Positions 11,801 to 23,226 of a stretch of DNA of 64,000 bases are shown here, piece after piece. Within the stretch, counting starts at the first letter, position 1. The number at the start of each line of letters is the position of its first letter. The position numbers and the translations under genes are program-made. The notes beneath the pieces are model-generated. The model worked only from the letters and a program-made list of their open reading frames with translations, searched no databases and was not told where the DNA came from. This DNA is from Sycon ciliatum (Eukaryota; Porifera; Calcarea; Leucosolenida; Sycettidae): positions 41,150,563 to 41,214,562 of the forward strand of contig NC_088646.1 of assembly GCF_964019385.1 (NCBI RefSeq), given 5' to 3'.

Positions 11801-11978
11801 AGAATCGACGTCCTTCCTCACTTAGCGGATCCACCCTGCATGATGACTTTAGCATTGAATCAAGAGACACGACAAGTACAGAGGCATCTCCGACACATCC
11901 ACGATACACGGCTCCATACTCGCTCTGGCCAGCACATTGGCCAATTTTCAAGACATCTTCTTCGTCCCCATCTGCCAT
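6508..11978 (-). CDS. Kinase-like protein (probable pseudokinase) with coiled coil
   Basis: Exon 1 is 11331-11978 and exon 2 is 6508-8610, joined by a phase-0 intron (AAG|GTAAGT ... GTGTAG|GCG). Together they encode 916 residues. Residues about 9-35 resemble a glycine-rich loop; the usual VAxK lysine is not visible (Val-Leu-Val-Val-Ser-Leu near 34-39). A Ser/Gln/His-rich insert spans about 115-165. The catalytic loop reads Val-His-Gly-Asn (197-200) in place of HRD. No DFG is found before Ala-Pro-Glu (247-249). Asp-Val-Tyr-x-Phe-Gly (263-268) and Arg-Pro-Ser (about 311) match subdomains IX and XI. A coiled coil (about 338-410), a Ser/Thr/Ala/Ile-rich repeat (about 440-490) and a long basic Ser/Pro-rich tail follow. 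The lost motifs suggest a signalling scaffold, not an enzyme (inference). The start is the first ATG of exon 1; further 5' exons are possible. I do not recognise the subfamily. Confidence 0.75.
8755..8811 (+). repeat. (GA)n microsatellite
   Basis: A pure GA run of about 57 bp inside the intron of the kinase-like gene. Confidence 0.95.
9685..10090. mobile_element. TA-flanked MITE interrupted by a retrotransposon 3' end
   Basis: The left end CGTATTTCTCTGGATGTAAG and the right end CTTGTAATCGGGGAAATACG are inverted repeats, flanked by TA. The middle is replaced by a plus-strand non-LTR 3' end (9838-10078). It lies in the intron of the kinase-like gene. Confidence 0.65.
9838..10078 (+). mobile_element. 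5'-truncated non-LTR retrotransposon, 3' end
   Basis: A short open frame (to 10028) encodes the last residues of a non-LTR polyprotein, including Phe-Leu-Ala-Ala-Asp-Arg-Trp-Asn, the hallmark near the C terminus of many jockey/CR1-type reverse transcriptases. The 3' end (CCCAGTAAAAAGGCAACGCC, then TAATAAAATAATAAA and a TACTAC run) is shared with the minus-strand copy at 47625-48187. It is severely truncated, as expected for target-primed insertion. Confidence 0.75.
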
Positions 11979-13237
11979 ATTACCAGTAGACCTGACTCAT
12001 AAACAAAATACACACAGCGCCACAACACTCGACAACGACGACGACAACAAATTACATGCACGCAAAGTAAAGATCGCTGCAAAGAAGCATCGACTTTTTT
12101 TCTTTTGACGTTTCGCTCTGTTGCGCTCACGTCATGAGCGCATGCAGACCTACGAATGCATGGCCGGGCTAGGCTAGGCCTAGCCCATTTGTGGCTTCTC
12201 ACTAGTCTGTCACTTGTCATTCCCACATATTATTGCCATTGGCAAAAAGCAAAGATACAATTTTTTTGAATACAATCTATGTAACCTGTGCGTACAGATA
12301 GAGATCACCATGATCACGAGTCACGACCGGTCGACCCTGGCCTGGCCTGAGCTGAGCTAGAGTCCTGACTCGAGACCCATCCCGCCAGGGCCGTACACCA
12401 TGGTAGAGGAGACGGCTCGATACCGGAACGTTTTGACAGCCAAATTTGTATAGACCCAAAACGATCATCAACGTTGATTTTTCACTCGAAATATGTTTGT
12501 GGAAGGAAACTGGCATGTTGAAGTTTGCTCTGGGGCCAGAGTCAATCGAACTGAGCCACTCCTTTGTGTTGACCCATTGCCTCCAAGTTGCCCAATTTTT
12601 CGCTTCAAAAAAGTTCAAATCAGAGGTGGCTCCAAACCGGACACGTTTTAGAGTGCCCGTCAAATTCACTCTGGGTCTGAAATTAGGTAATTGCTATCGC
12701 TCCACGACGGCCAGTACAGAGTAACAATAAGCCTTGTGTGTGCTTCCATTAGTTTTGATTGGTATGCGGTGCTTTATTGTCGAGAGGCGAGCCGCTGTTT
12801 ACCTGCGACAAGAAGTTGATTTTTCGAAAGTCGTAAAACTCAAGTCGCAGTGCGAAGCAACACGTCAAAAACTCACCTGCTTGATATGGCGCTTCTGGTC
12901 ATCGCAGAGCCATGAAATTTTGGCTCGGAGTATAACACATCGTAGTCTCACTGTGACATATGTTTTCTAATCAAAATACCAAGAGAGAAAGTGAATATTG
13001 AGTCCGTTCCGGTTTGCAACCTATTTCCTATTTGAAACCGTCGCCTCTACACTGCAGTACATGATTCCGTTGATTTTTGTAGCTATGGGCAGTATGGCAT
13101 TGCGGCACTGGGCGGACTGACTGAAAGTCTGTAGATCTACATCCTGAGTACGTGTAGTGTGTTTGCAGAGTGCAGACTCTACAACGACGGGTTACGTCAG
13201 AACGATTTGGGCTGCGGGGTTGTTAGCGCCGCTGGCG

Positions 13238-13666
13238 ATGGATGTAGTTGTGTGGACTTCTGCTTGGTGAGTACATGATTGTACTTTGTAGTAATGTCTT
13301 CATCAACTGCTCAAACAAATGTTTAAAAAAGAGATTAGTTGAAGTGTCCCATTAGAACGGTTTCTATCATTTTACTTTTTAATAATATTATAGTTTTTCA
13401 GTGGAATTGTCATGGCGATGATGACGTCCGATCAGATCGACCATCTCCACGTACTACTTGACGTAGCTATTCCAAACTCTTCGGAACTATTCCACCTCTC
13501 CCATCGGATGAGGTTGGGGAGTTTCGAGGAGTTTCGCTTTTCTGAAGAGGCCAATAAGGCTACCTCTACTGCTCTAGCTCTTCAGAAAAACGGAACTCCT
13601 CAAAATAAAAAAAGTCAAAGAGTGACAATTCGAACGCGCCCTAAACATCATACATGTACTTCATAG
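13238..13666 (+). CDS. Doubtful small two-exon gene
   Basis: An ATG at 13238 opens a 29-base exon ending at a good donor (CTTG|GTGAGT). After 135 bases a good acceptor (TTTTTCAG at 13401) leads in frame to a second exon, 13402-13666, ending in TAG. The joined product would be 97 residues, with a hydrophobic start (about residues 3-17), a middle rich in Leu, His, Glu and Phe, and a basic tail. The family is not recognised. The agreement of donor, acceptor and frame is the only support; chance is a real alternative. Confidence 0.3.
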
Positions 13667-14413
13667 TAATCACGTAACCGTTGATAACGATCATTGTCAT
13701 TGATATGGATGCCGGCAAATGCAGTAGTGGCTAGGCGCTAGTACAGTAGTGAGTACTGTACATGTATGTGATAGTCAGATACATTGTACTCTGCGGGGAG
13801 AAGAAATCACACTAGCACACTTCGCCACTTCGCCACGTCACACTCGCAGTTTGCGCACCTCACCGTCTGCGAAGAAGACAGATATGTAGTGGGACGTGAG
13901 ATAAACAGAATGGTGAGTAGATCAAAATAGTCATTGTACTCATTTACATGCCACATACACGGACGGTACATGCAGCGAGTACGTGTTATGGCTGTGTGAC
14001 GTCACCTACCATGTACATATGTACTAACATGTAAGACTAAACACGGCACGGGAGGTCCGGCCGCAAAGCCGCCGGATACGGCGATAGGACGAAGACAGTA
14101 AAAGAAAGTGCCCTTGTAGTTATTCACCGCAATGCCGGAGTTGAGACTGGCTTGCGAGAACATCGTACATCCTGAGCTGGGATTTAAGTGGGAGTCGGGC
14201 AGTGATCATAGCAGGGAGTCGTAAAATACCATATTTTTACGACTCCCTGGATCATAGTGATGTTTGACTCATGTGTATGTACAATGACATACATGTAATT
14301 ATGCACCACCAAGGACCACCAATGCACCACCACGGACCACCAGGTAGTCAGGTACCAGTAGTAATACGCGCAATGTTAGACCAGGGAGTGGCAGATCTAC
14401 ATGTACATATCCG

Positions 14414-14648
14414 AGCAGCAAACAAGCCTTGATTGTCCTTGTTGTTCTGTAGTGTATTACGCTCTGCCTTTGTGGTGTTGAGCACTATCAAGCACTCTGG
14501 GTACATCCTTCGGTGAATTAGCTCCCACTTCCCGTGGTAGAGCACTCTTACCTTAGCTGTGCTACCCCAACAATGGACACCCCAAGGCGCGTCAACCTCG
14601 GATACTAAAGTAGCAGCAAACAAGCCTTGATTGTCCTTGTTGTTCTGT
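14414..14648 (+). repeat. Direct repeat pair, about 37 bp, 198 bp apart
   Basis: The copies at 14414-14450 and 14612-14648 both read AGCAGCAAACAAGCCTTGAT followed by the same TGTCCTTGTTGTTCTGT. No element type is recognised. Confidence 0.8.
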
Positions 14649-15149
14649 TGTGTACATATCCCTGTAACAGTGTAAGCAGTTTGCATCGTCACGCGCAAAG
14701 GCTCACAATACAAGTCATAAGTCACATGAAATTCCACCACAGTTGTACATGATTGTACAGTCATGTATTTCCGCTCCACCCCATGGGCATGTCCCAGGCT
14801 GCAGCGCTCCCACACAGTTGGTTGTTTACATTGTTTTCCATACTGGCATTACTGGCACATTGGTGACAATTATGTTGTCAGGCTCGCCTCTGGTCTATCT
14901 CCGGAACTGGTTTTGTCTATGCGATCAGCTAGTCAAAAGTCATTAGATTGTAGATGCGATACGTTTCCATCGTAAAAATTATACACAAAGTGTCTGAGGT
15001 CCTTGCCATGCTGTAACTCTTTCCATCATGCATTGTCTATTCTTGTCGCAGTATCCATTACTTGCATTATAATGTAGGTACCATCTGTAGCTGTGTAGGC
15101 TGTACTTTGTTGCTGTAGAGTGTAGTGTAGGCTGTAGAGTGTACTTAGT

Positions 15150-15987
15150 AGACCCAGGTGCTCGAAGTCCGTACATGGTATCCTAAGTTCGTACGCCCAT
15201 AATTTCATGTTCTGTTATTGTATTCGACTCAAATATTTTATGGAGGGGACAGTGTGGTATGTTCTCCTCGCGTACCAATTTTGAGGGATCTACGATAAGC
15301 AGAAGTCCCATACCACGGGATCGGGCCCGGGAGTGGGTTTTCGAGTGTCCATACGAATACAAATTGGGTTACATTTCATGCAAAAATCAACTTTGCCAAG
15401 ACCGATTTCGAACGGACACAGCGTCAAACAGACCTTCACTCAATCATCAAGAGCCAGCTTAGAGCTGACAATGGCCAGAGGAGAAGAATTTACAGAGAAC
15501 CAACAATCCTTGCAGAAAGGTTGACACTCCTGGCATCTCCACCACTGTTTTCCCGCGGTTTTCACAGCGCAGCTGCTTCTCCTCTGAGCCGACTAAAAAC
15601 AGCTTGCATTGCGGCAACAAACTACGCTTTTGCAAGAAATACTGTTGGAGGCACATGCCAAACATATCCCTTCGGTGCTTTCGTCGTAACCGAGGGATTG
15701 CAAGTTAGCAATTAGCAGAAATATGTGTGTATTTCGAGTCACCTCTGATCAGTACGGACTTAGAGTACCCTCTGCGACACCAAAATTTGATATGAAAAAT
15801 GAGCGAACTCCAGAGAAACAGATCGGATCGAAAGATGGCCTGGTTCAATCGAGCCTGGCCTGAGAACAAACTTGGACAAGATACCTTCCATCCACGAGCA
15901 GGATTCTGGCAAGTGATCATTGCTAGTGTGAGTTTCAGCTCGGCAAACACACACTGTAAAAGTGTACGGACTTCGAGCACCTGGGTC
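15150..15987. repeat. Interval flanked by 26-bp inverted repeats
   Basis: AGACCCAGGTGCTCGAAGTC (15150 on) and its inverse (15962-15987) bound an interval of about 840 bp. On both outer sides lies the same CTGTAGAGTGTA-type minisatellite, so the whole block is roughly symmetric. The interior contains no convincing gene. Confidence 0.6.
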
Positions 15988-16013
15988 TACTACTACTAGT
16001 AGTAGTACTAGTA

Positions 16014-16442
16014 GTGTAGGCCGGCTGTAGAGTGTAGGCTGTAGTGTAGGCTGTAGAGTGTAGGCTGTAGTGTAGGCTGTAGTGTAGAGTGTAGGCTGTA
16101 GTGTAGAGTGTAGGCTGTAGTGTAGGCTGTAGAGTGTAGGCTGTAGTGTAGGCTGTAGAGTGTAGGCTGTAGTGTAGGCTGTAGAGTGTAGGCTGTAGTG
16201 TACTGTGTAGGCTGTAGAGTGTAACCTGTAGGCTGTAGTGTAGGCTGTAGAGTGTACATGGTGTAGGCTGTAGTATGCTGTAGAGTGTAGGCTGTAGTGT
16301 AGGCTGTAGAGTGTAGGCTGTAGTGTAGGCTGTAGACTGTAGTGTAGGCTGTAGTGTAGTGTAAGCTGTAGTGTAGGCTGTAGTGCAGGTTGTAGTGCAG
16401 GCTGTAGTGTAGGCTGTAGCTTCCAGGCTGTAGCTTCAGGAA
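16014..16442 (+). repeat. Minisatellite of GTAGGCTGTAG units
   Basis: About 430 bp of variants of GTGTAGGCTGTA and GAGTGTAGGCTGTA. The array is free of stops in several minus-strand frames and so gives long Tyr/Ser/Leu/His or Leu/Gln/Pro/Thr readings; these are artefacts of the repeat. A short piece of the same array lies at 15107-15148. Confidence 0.9.
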
Positions 16443-17169
16443 TCCTCCACACATACGATTAATACAGTGTCCAGCCAGTACTAGTAAGTAGTACTAGTAG
16501 TATGCTTTGCTTCTCACAATCTCAGTCAGTGTCCTCATGCGAGAACACCAAAATATCTGTCCATGATGTGATCTTTTTAAAAGACTGCTACTGACGTTGC
16601 TACTGTGGTACCAAGGCAAGAGTACTCTTGTACTCTTGGAGGTACTGCCATGGCCGTAACTCTCTTTAGTTGAGGTGGAGCGGAAATAAAAATGGTGTGC
16701 TGTGAGTTGTGAGTCTGTGCATGTGACACCCGCTGATCTGCTGAGCAGTGCTGCGCAGTGCTGACCCAGTTCCCAGGAAGGATGAGCAACTGGTTACTTT
16801 GAAAGATAGCACTCTAGTCTCTAATGTTGAACACTCAGTCACTCACTCCCTGCTGTGTAGCATGCATACACGCGCGCACCTTCTCGTGAAGTTGCAGGGG
16901 CGTAGCACCCGCTACGACTGGTACGACCATGGCCGTACCACTTTTCGAAAAGTGTGGTCCATCCGGAACGTGCAAAACCGTAATAAAAAAAAATCAGGAT
17001 CCATCGATGCATATGCGCATCAGACTTTGACCTTTTTTCTAGACTCTTCGTAGATCTGTTATGCATGTGCAGTCGTACTGAGTACTGACACTACAAAAAT
17101 GTAGTCACTACTGTACTCGACTCGACTGCACGCTGCGCCAGAAGTTCCCAGAACGCAGGATTTTGTGTC

Positions 17170-17275
17170 TTTTTTACAAAATTTTCCCGGGGGAGGTCCC
17201 CCGGACCCCCCTCCAACACGGCCTTCGGCCGCACCGACCTTCGGTCGTACCACTTCCAAAACCCCTCCTACGCCC
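17170..17275 (-). repeat. Fragment of dispersed repeat R
   Basis: An ACAAAATTTTCCCGGGGGAGG stretch followed by CCCCGGACCCCC matches the better copies at 35125-35405 and 43830-44330. Confidence 0.5.
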
Positions 17276-19316
17276 CTGAGTTGTGTTGGTTATGAACTTC
17301 TGGTACAATTGCACCTGTACTCTCTGACTAACACGATTGGGACTCTCTTTAGATTCATTTCTTCACCATTTGCACACTCACTCGTGACTGCAGTACGGGA
17401 AGGAGGAGGAGTTGCACCTGTAATTTTATTTTATTTAAAAAGGATTCCCCAAGGCTGTTCGCCTATCGAGGGGTTTTCCTGGATGACGAAGTGAAGGATA
17501 TGGGAATACTAGTATGAGAAGAAGAAGAAGAAACATCATAGAGTCACGGATGAATTGTCCTCCCTGTTGCTTTGCTACCTGCCTCCTCCTTCCTACACCC
17601 TTTTTCTTAATTAACCCCATTATCACATTCGCTTCCATGTAATTGGGCTTGTAGCCCGTGTGTATTTGCGAATTCAAATAAAAATATGCTACAAACATAA
17701 ATCATCGCATGATCATCGATGCTGTAAATTAGTGTGTGTGTGTGTGTGTTTACGAAAAGGAGGTCGTCGGAATGGCATCTGCATTCAACCTGCACCCTGA
17801 TGGCAGTGATCTCACATTCGTTCACAACAAGACCTCACTTAGACGATGTACCGGTACTGTCTTTGTCCAGGCCAGAGTGTGTTTCACGTAACTACATTGT
17901 ACATTGTACATTGTACATGTAGTACAAGAGTATGTTGAAAGTGATTTGTCAGGGGAATTCAGTATTGAACTGCTCGTCGGTCCCCATGTACCCGTGGCAA
18001 TACCAAGTTCGAGTGCACACGACGATTACTAGCACTAGTAGTCGTTTCTGTGTTTCCAGTGGAGGGCCTAGGGTGGTCACTATCCGCAGCATTACAATAG
18101 AAATCCGGTGTGTATGCGAGGCCAAATGCCGTTGAGATCTTGTGTTGCCATGTCTCTGTTACAGACACTCATCTTCTTGACTTAGAACCACAACAGCATT
18201 GTGTTCATAACTAGAGTCAATTGGCCGGGCATTCCTACCCGATTTACATGATAGCAAGATGGTCGAATCCGAGACCATTTGCTTCGAAAGCGCTATGCAG
18301 TACTGGGCACAGGCCACTCCACTGTATACTGGTAAGACGCATCTATAACCGCTGAATTGTGTGGTTTTGTTCTTCACTGAGATGCAATCTTGTAGAGCCA
18401 CTGAGTGCACGCTTTTCATTGATCGTATCATGATTCATGATCGCTCTGCGACCATACAGGAATCCCAACATTACGTTAGTGTATAAAGTGCATGTACTCT
18501 GGCAGTACCGGTCGTAACTTTACATGTACTAGTAGTACGCACAAACACAAAAGATACATACATGTACATGTACTGCATGGTTCGAGGGCACAAGGTCAAG
18601 TCCTTCAGAACTGATTTTACTCACCGACAGCAGTAAATAGTTTGGGCCAGGCACCATGCAGGTACCGGTACTAGTGCTGGCACAAAGAAAAGAACGTGTC
18701 GTTTGTCAACTAACAACAGGTCTATTCAGCTGCTATTGGCACATGCGAATGCCGCTAGCATACATGAATCCTTTCTCTGATACAGTTGAAGAGAACTCGT
18801 CGAACTGCAACAACAATGCAAGAGCCACGACAGTGATCATCACTCATCAGTGTGAGTTCGGACTGGCGTTTTCCAAAACCGATTTTCTTGTGCTATTGTA
18901 GTTGTTTACTGCATAATGGAGACTGAAAGACACAGACTGAAGTTAGTAGTGAAGACTAATACTCTGAGTAAAGGCGAAGGAAGACTTGTTTGCACCATTG
19001 CCGTGTGAGAAATTGAGAATGGTATGATAAATGTTGTACTTCTACATGTACAACGTAAACGTTACTCGACAACAAGAACAGCAGCAAACAGCTGCAACAG
19101 GTGCGAAGGGCTGCTGGGTGACATGTCATACACTAGCACGCCTCCCATACTATAGCTGTTACTACAGTATGAGATACTAGTATGTACTGTGTTGGTATCC
19201 AGGACACTAGTGAACATTGTTCTTTTCTGAGCTTCCCATAATTGTGGATGTGTGTGAGGGTCTACACCAAAATAACGTTACTGCATGTAGCATTACAAGT
19301 CTGTATTACATGTATA

Positions 19317-19501
19317 CAGTGAAACCTCGTTAGGAAGAACACTGATAAGACAAATGTTTGCCTAAGAAGAACTAGTATTCGTAACTGTATTGGATAAAAC
19401 CCTGTGTATTCACTGGGTAAAATATATGGATAAGAAGAACTCCCGTTATTGCGAACAAATATCATCGGTCCCTTGATGTTCGTCCTAAAGAGGTTTGACT
19501 G
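19317..19501. mobile_element. pogo/Tigger-like MITE, 185 bp
   Basis: CAGTGAAACCTCGTTAGGA at the left and AAAGAGGTTTGACTG at the right are inverted and flanked by TA. The interior contains GATAAGAAGAAC phrases. Non-coding. Confidence 0.75.
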
Positions 19502-19947
19502 TACTCCATATTTCATCCTTGTATTCCTGGTGATGTGTTGGCCTGGAGAGCGTTATAATGAGTGGTGCTCTTCAGGCGCAGTCTTCCTCAGCCTACTCAT
19601 CAGCTTGACTGATGGTCATGAGGGGGGAATTCCCCGAAACACTGTCTAGTACAGGGAGTGATGCTTTCTTGCAGGTTTGCCGAGTCGAGTCGACGCACTT
19701 CCCGTGCTCTCTGGACTGCAGACGCAGTTGCGAGGCAGTTTTTAAACCTGTCCAGTGGGCGGCAAACCGCGAGCTCAAACGTTGCAAGATTCTTGTTGTG
19801 AGATAAACACTGGCATGGCCGGGGAAGGGATCCAAACTAAAGGAAACTTCTTGTAACCCAAGAGTATCGGCTCAAGAGTAACGAATAGCTTCCCACGAAA
19901 TCTCTTCTCTTACATACGTGTATGTCTCAAGTCAGCCATACTACCCA

Positions 19948-20055
19948 GGTGATTCGTCTGGGTTTGTCCGGAAAGATAGGGAAACTCCCCTCACATTCTC
20001 TGGTGATTCGTCTGGGTTTGTCCGGAAGGATAAGGCAACTCCCCTCACATTCCCT
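19948..20055 (+). repeat. 54-bp tandem duplication
   Basis: Two head-to-tail copies, each starting GGTGATTCGTCTGGGTTTGT, differ at a few bases. Confidence 0.9.
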
Positions 20056-23000
20056 AGAGCTCGGCTGTGCTATGCCTGCATGTGTTGTCAACAGCGTAAC
20101 CGGCATGGAGAGTCAAACAAAAGCTGTTCCGCCAGTCCACACCGACATGTACATGTATTCGGGAGGGAGAATTTCTATTTCTCTGACAGGGACATGCAGG
20201 TTTTCTGGGCGTAATCAAGGAAGTTGGTTGGTAGGTAAAACACAGGCAGCGGCACATTAAATGTTGTGACCTCAACTTGTAGGAAAATGTAAATACACAG
20301 TACATGTATGCCCTCTCTTGTATAGAACAGGTTGAAGTGTGCAGTGTTGAACAACAATAGAATAGAACATCCGGCTTCTTGTTCTGCTGGTTTACTCTAA
20401 CTCTAAGATTCTCACTGATGTGCACGCCCAGCGCACACGTACTTCAGGTATAATTATGGATTCTAGCAACATACATGTAGTTTTCTAATGATCAGGCTGA
20501 GCTACTGATTATAATTACAAATATTATAATCTTGCCAGAATCAATAAACGTGCGTTGTATGTAGTACATAACTTTGGGGTTATGATCTCTTGCTGCCATG
20601 CATGCATAGGTGCTGTGCATAGCTGCCATGCATAGCTGCTGTGCTGGGAAAGAAGATAAGACACTTGTACATTGTACACATGATTATGTACATGATGATG
20701 TATTGAACTCACAGGAAAGACCCACCCAGCACTTCACCTGAAGATTGTGGCTTCCCAGGTACATGTACATGTCCTACTACTAGTACTGGCGTGGTGGCTC
20801 TGATAGCCCTATCCGCATTATAAACGAAATAGTTATATCTTGGCAAGAGCCCATATTACCCATTGTGACCTTTTGGTGTGCTGATATCGGCAGGAGCCTG
20901 CGGACGAGTACAAGCATTTTCTATGTGTTTGTTTATGATAGGGCATTGTGTTTGCTAAGATAGGATAATAGCTATTGCAATGACGTCATGTACAGTATAC
21001 CTAAGTTACGTATGTTGTGAGCAGTAGAGTCTAGAAGATACCTACATGTACTGTGTATACACACGTTGTCTAGGCTCCTTCCTACACATACTGACATAGT
21101 GCTCTATACCCAAGCTAGGATAGAGCTTACCACCAAAATTTTGCCAAAGGAAAACAACAGAGACCAAAAGTCTTTCCGTTACCCTGAGTTTCGTGTTAAT
21201 TCTAAAAAGCAACCATCGAATGCATTAGTCATTGAAGACTGTGGTATCTGTTGTTTTGCCGTTGTCTGCTACGTATACTTACTCAAAACGGGTTTAATCT
21301 GCTACGTATACTGGTGTCTGATGATCGGTTAAAACCGTGAAACTCAGAGTTACAGAAGAAACGCTTTTCGTCCCTCTCAAGTGTGTCTACTGGTACATGT
21401 ACTTGTAAACATCGTATGAGTCCTTGCCGCTCTCCTCGCTATGCAGTCCTCGTACCATCCCAAATTATGATTAGACACAGCCTGCCTCTAACTAGAATGA
21501 ACAACTGCATGTCTATAGACTGTGCTTTAAACGAAACTGATGTTTCGGGGGTGCGACACTTCATTCGTCCCCAAATGTCTCCTCATTACAGTGAGGACCC
21601 TCCCAAGTGTCTTTCCGTGATCTCACCAGGGGCTGTGAACGCGCCACCGTTCGAGTACTAAAACAGCTGTGTGTGCATATCGTTCTCGACTGGACTCCTA
21701 AGTCTTATTTTGTTGGTCTGAAATGCAGCACCCAAACGGGTCGTTGTGATAGATCATAACACTATTAATGTCTGTGTGACGATTACATGTACATGTATAT
21801 ACGATGTGTATTTCCCTATAAGTTTGTAAACAGGTGTGAACAGGCTGCCAGCGCCTGTTTGGCACACACGTCTTCAAATCGGCAATTGACGTGCCCATAT
21901 CTACAGACCGTCGTCGCCTGACAGTGACACAAACAAGCGATACAGAATACAAGTACATGTAGGTGCAGCTAGATGTACTTGAAGTAGATTTGACATTCTG
22001 TGATCGTGTTCTGTCGTCATTTGGATTGGCGCCAGGGTGATAATGACACACACTTTCTCAGCCAATTCTCTGGCTTTTCTGCCGTACTGGTCGGAGATCT
22101 ATCTGCCATACTATTAGTATTACTTCGTGGCATTCACAAAGTCCCTGCCAAACCATCACCACCGTCTTACTGACAGTCTGTTACCAGTGCTGCCGCTTAG
22201 AACACCTTTTACTAACAACCTTATGCGTCTAACATACACACATACTCGTATGCATGTGATGGAGATGATCAACTCCGCACCGCATGACGAACAGTCCGAA
22301 AGCCGCTGCCCCTCCTCCTGAATACTGGTTCATGTGCTTTCCGACATACATGGATGTAGGAGTTGATCTGCATTTGCCGCTTCTAGACTCCCTCCCACCC
22401 TGACTTTCAACTCCAGAATACCCACACTAAGGCAACGACGACTTCTTTAAACTTTGCTTCCGTGCAGCATTGTACACTGAGGAAGTTCTACAATTATACT
22501 TTATCAAAAGCTGAGAACTGAATATAGAGAAGAATTGCTTTGCTTTTGAACAATAAGATGAAGGATAATAGCACGCTATAGAGATAGAGAGCAACAGTTA
22601 CAACTGACGATGAAAGTCAACTTTAAAATATATCCTAAATTTCCAAGGCATCATGAGATCCAGCTCATGGGTATAGGAAGAAAAATCTGGTAAATTTGAA
22701 GAATTAGAATTTGTCGATCGGATCCATTAGAAATGTGTAACCTTAGCTAAGTGCAAGTCGTATCAATTAGTAGCGCTATGCGGAGCATGCATTATCAGTG
22801 TATTCCTTAGTCAGCAGTATTGTGTGGAGGTATAAATAGAGCAGAGATTGGATGATGTTGTTGTGATTAGAGTTTGTTTATCGTTCATTTCTCAAGAATT
22901 GATCAGGATACGCGAGGTGGAAAGTTTCAACGATTCAAGTTCTGTACAGTAAGATCAGGAGTGTTGTCATGGAGAAGCACATCTGGTGTTGGGAAGCCTG

Positions 23001-23226
23001 GCACAGATGTAACTGATTCTTCGCGTATTCTGGCTTGCAGCTGGTAGATCGTGTTGCAGCTGGTAGATCGTGTTACGGCTTGAACGCGTCACCTGTAGCT
23101 ATATCCGTTCTGAGATATGTCTACATAGCAGAAGTCTTCGATAGCATTCGCGCACCGTCTGACCAGGTGAGGTGGAGTCGGGAGAGGCATGGCCTTGAGT
23201 CTGCTGGATAATGTCTGCTGTCGCGG

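Larger units (their letters stand above)
11979..23226. other. Gene-poor 11-kb region
   Basis: Apart from one doubtful two-exon gene (13238-13666), I see no coding exon with family resemblance. The first 250 bases presumably carry the promoter of the minus-strand kinase-like gene, with no clear TATA box. The rest holds direct repeats, a minisatellite with inverted flanks, one MITE and many copies of the palindromes ACATGT and ACTAGT. A TATAAATA at 22831-22838 on the plus strand has no recognisable gene after it. Confidence 0.5.

Noticed and set aside
15760-16454. Long minus-strand frames rich in Leu-Gln-Pro-Thr and Tyr-Ser-Leu-His
   Set aside because: They come from the GTAGGCTGTAG minisatellite, whose unit lacks stops on that strand.
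22831-22838. TATAAATA box on the plus strand
   Set aside because: No start codon with a convincing frame or spliced exon follows; it lies downstream of the minus-strand ankyrin gene.
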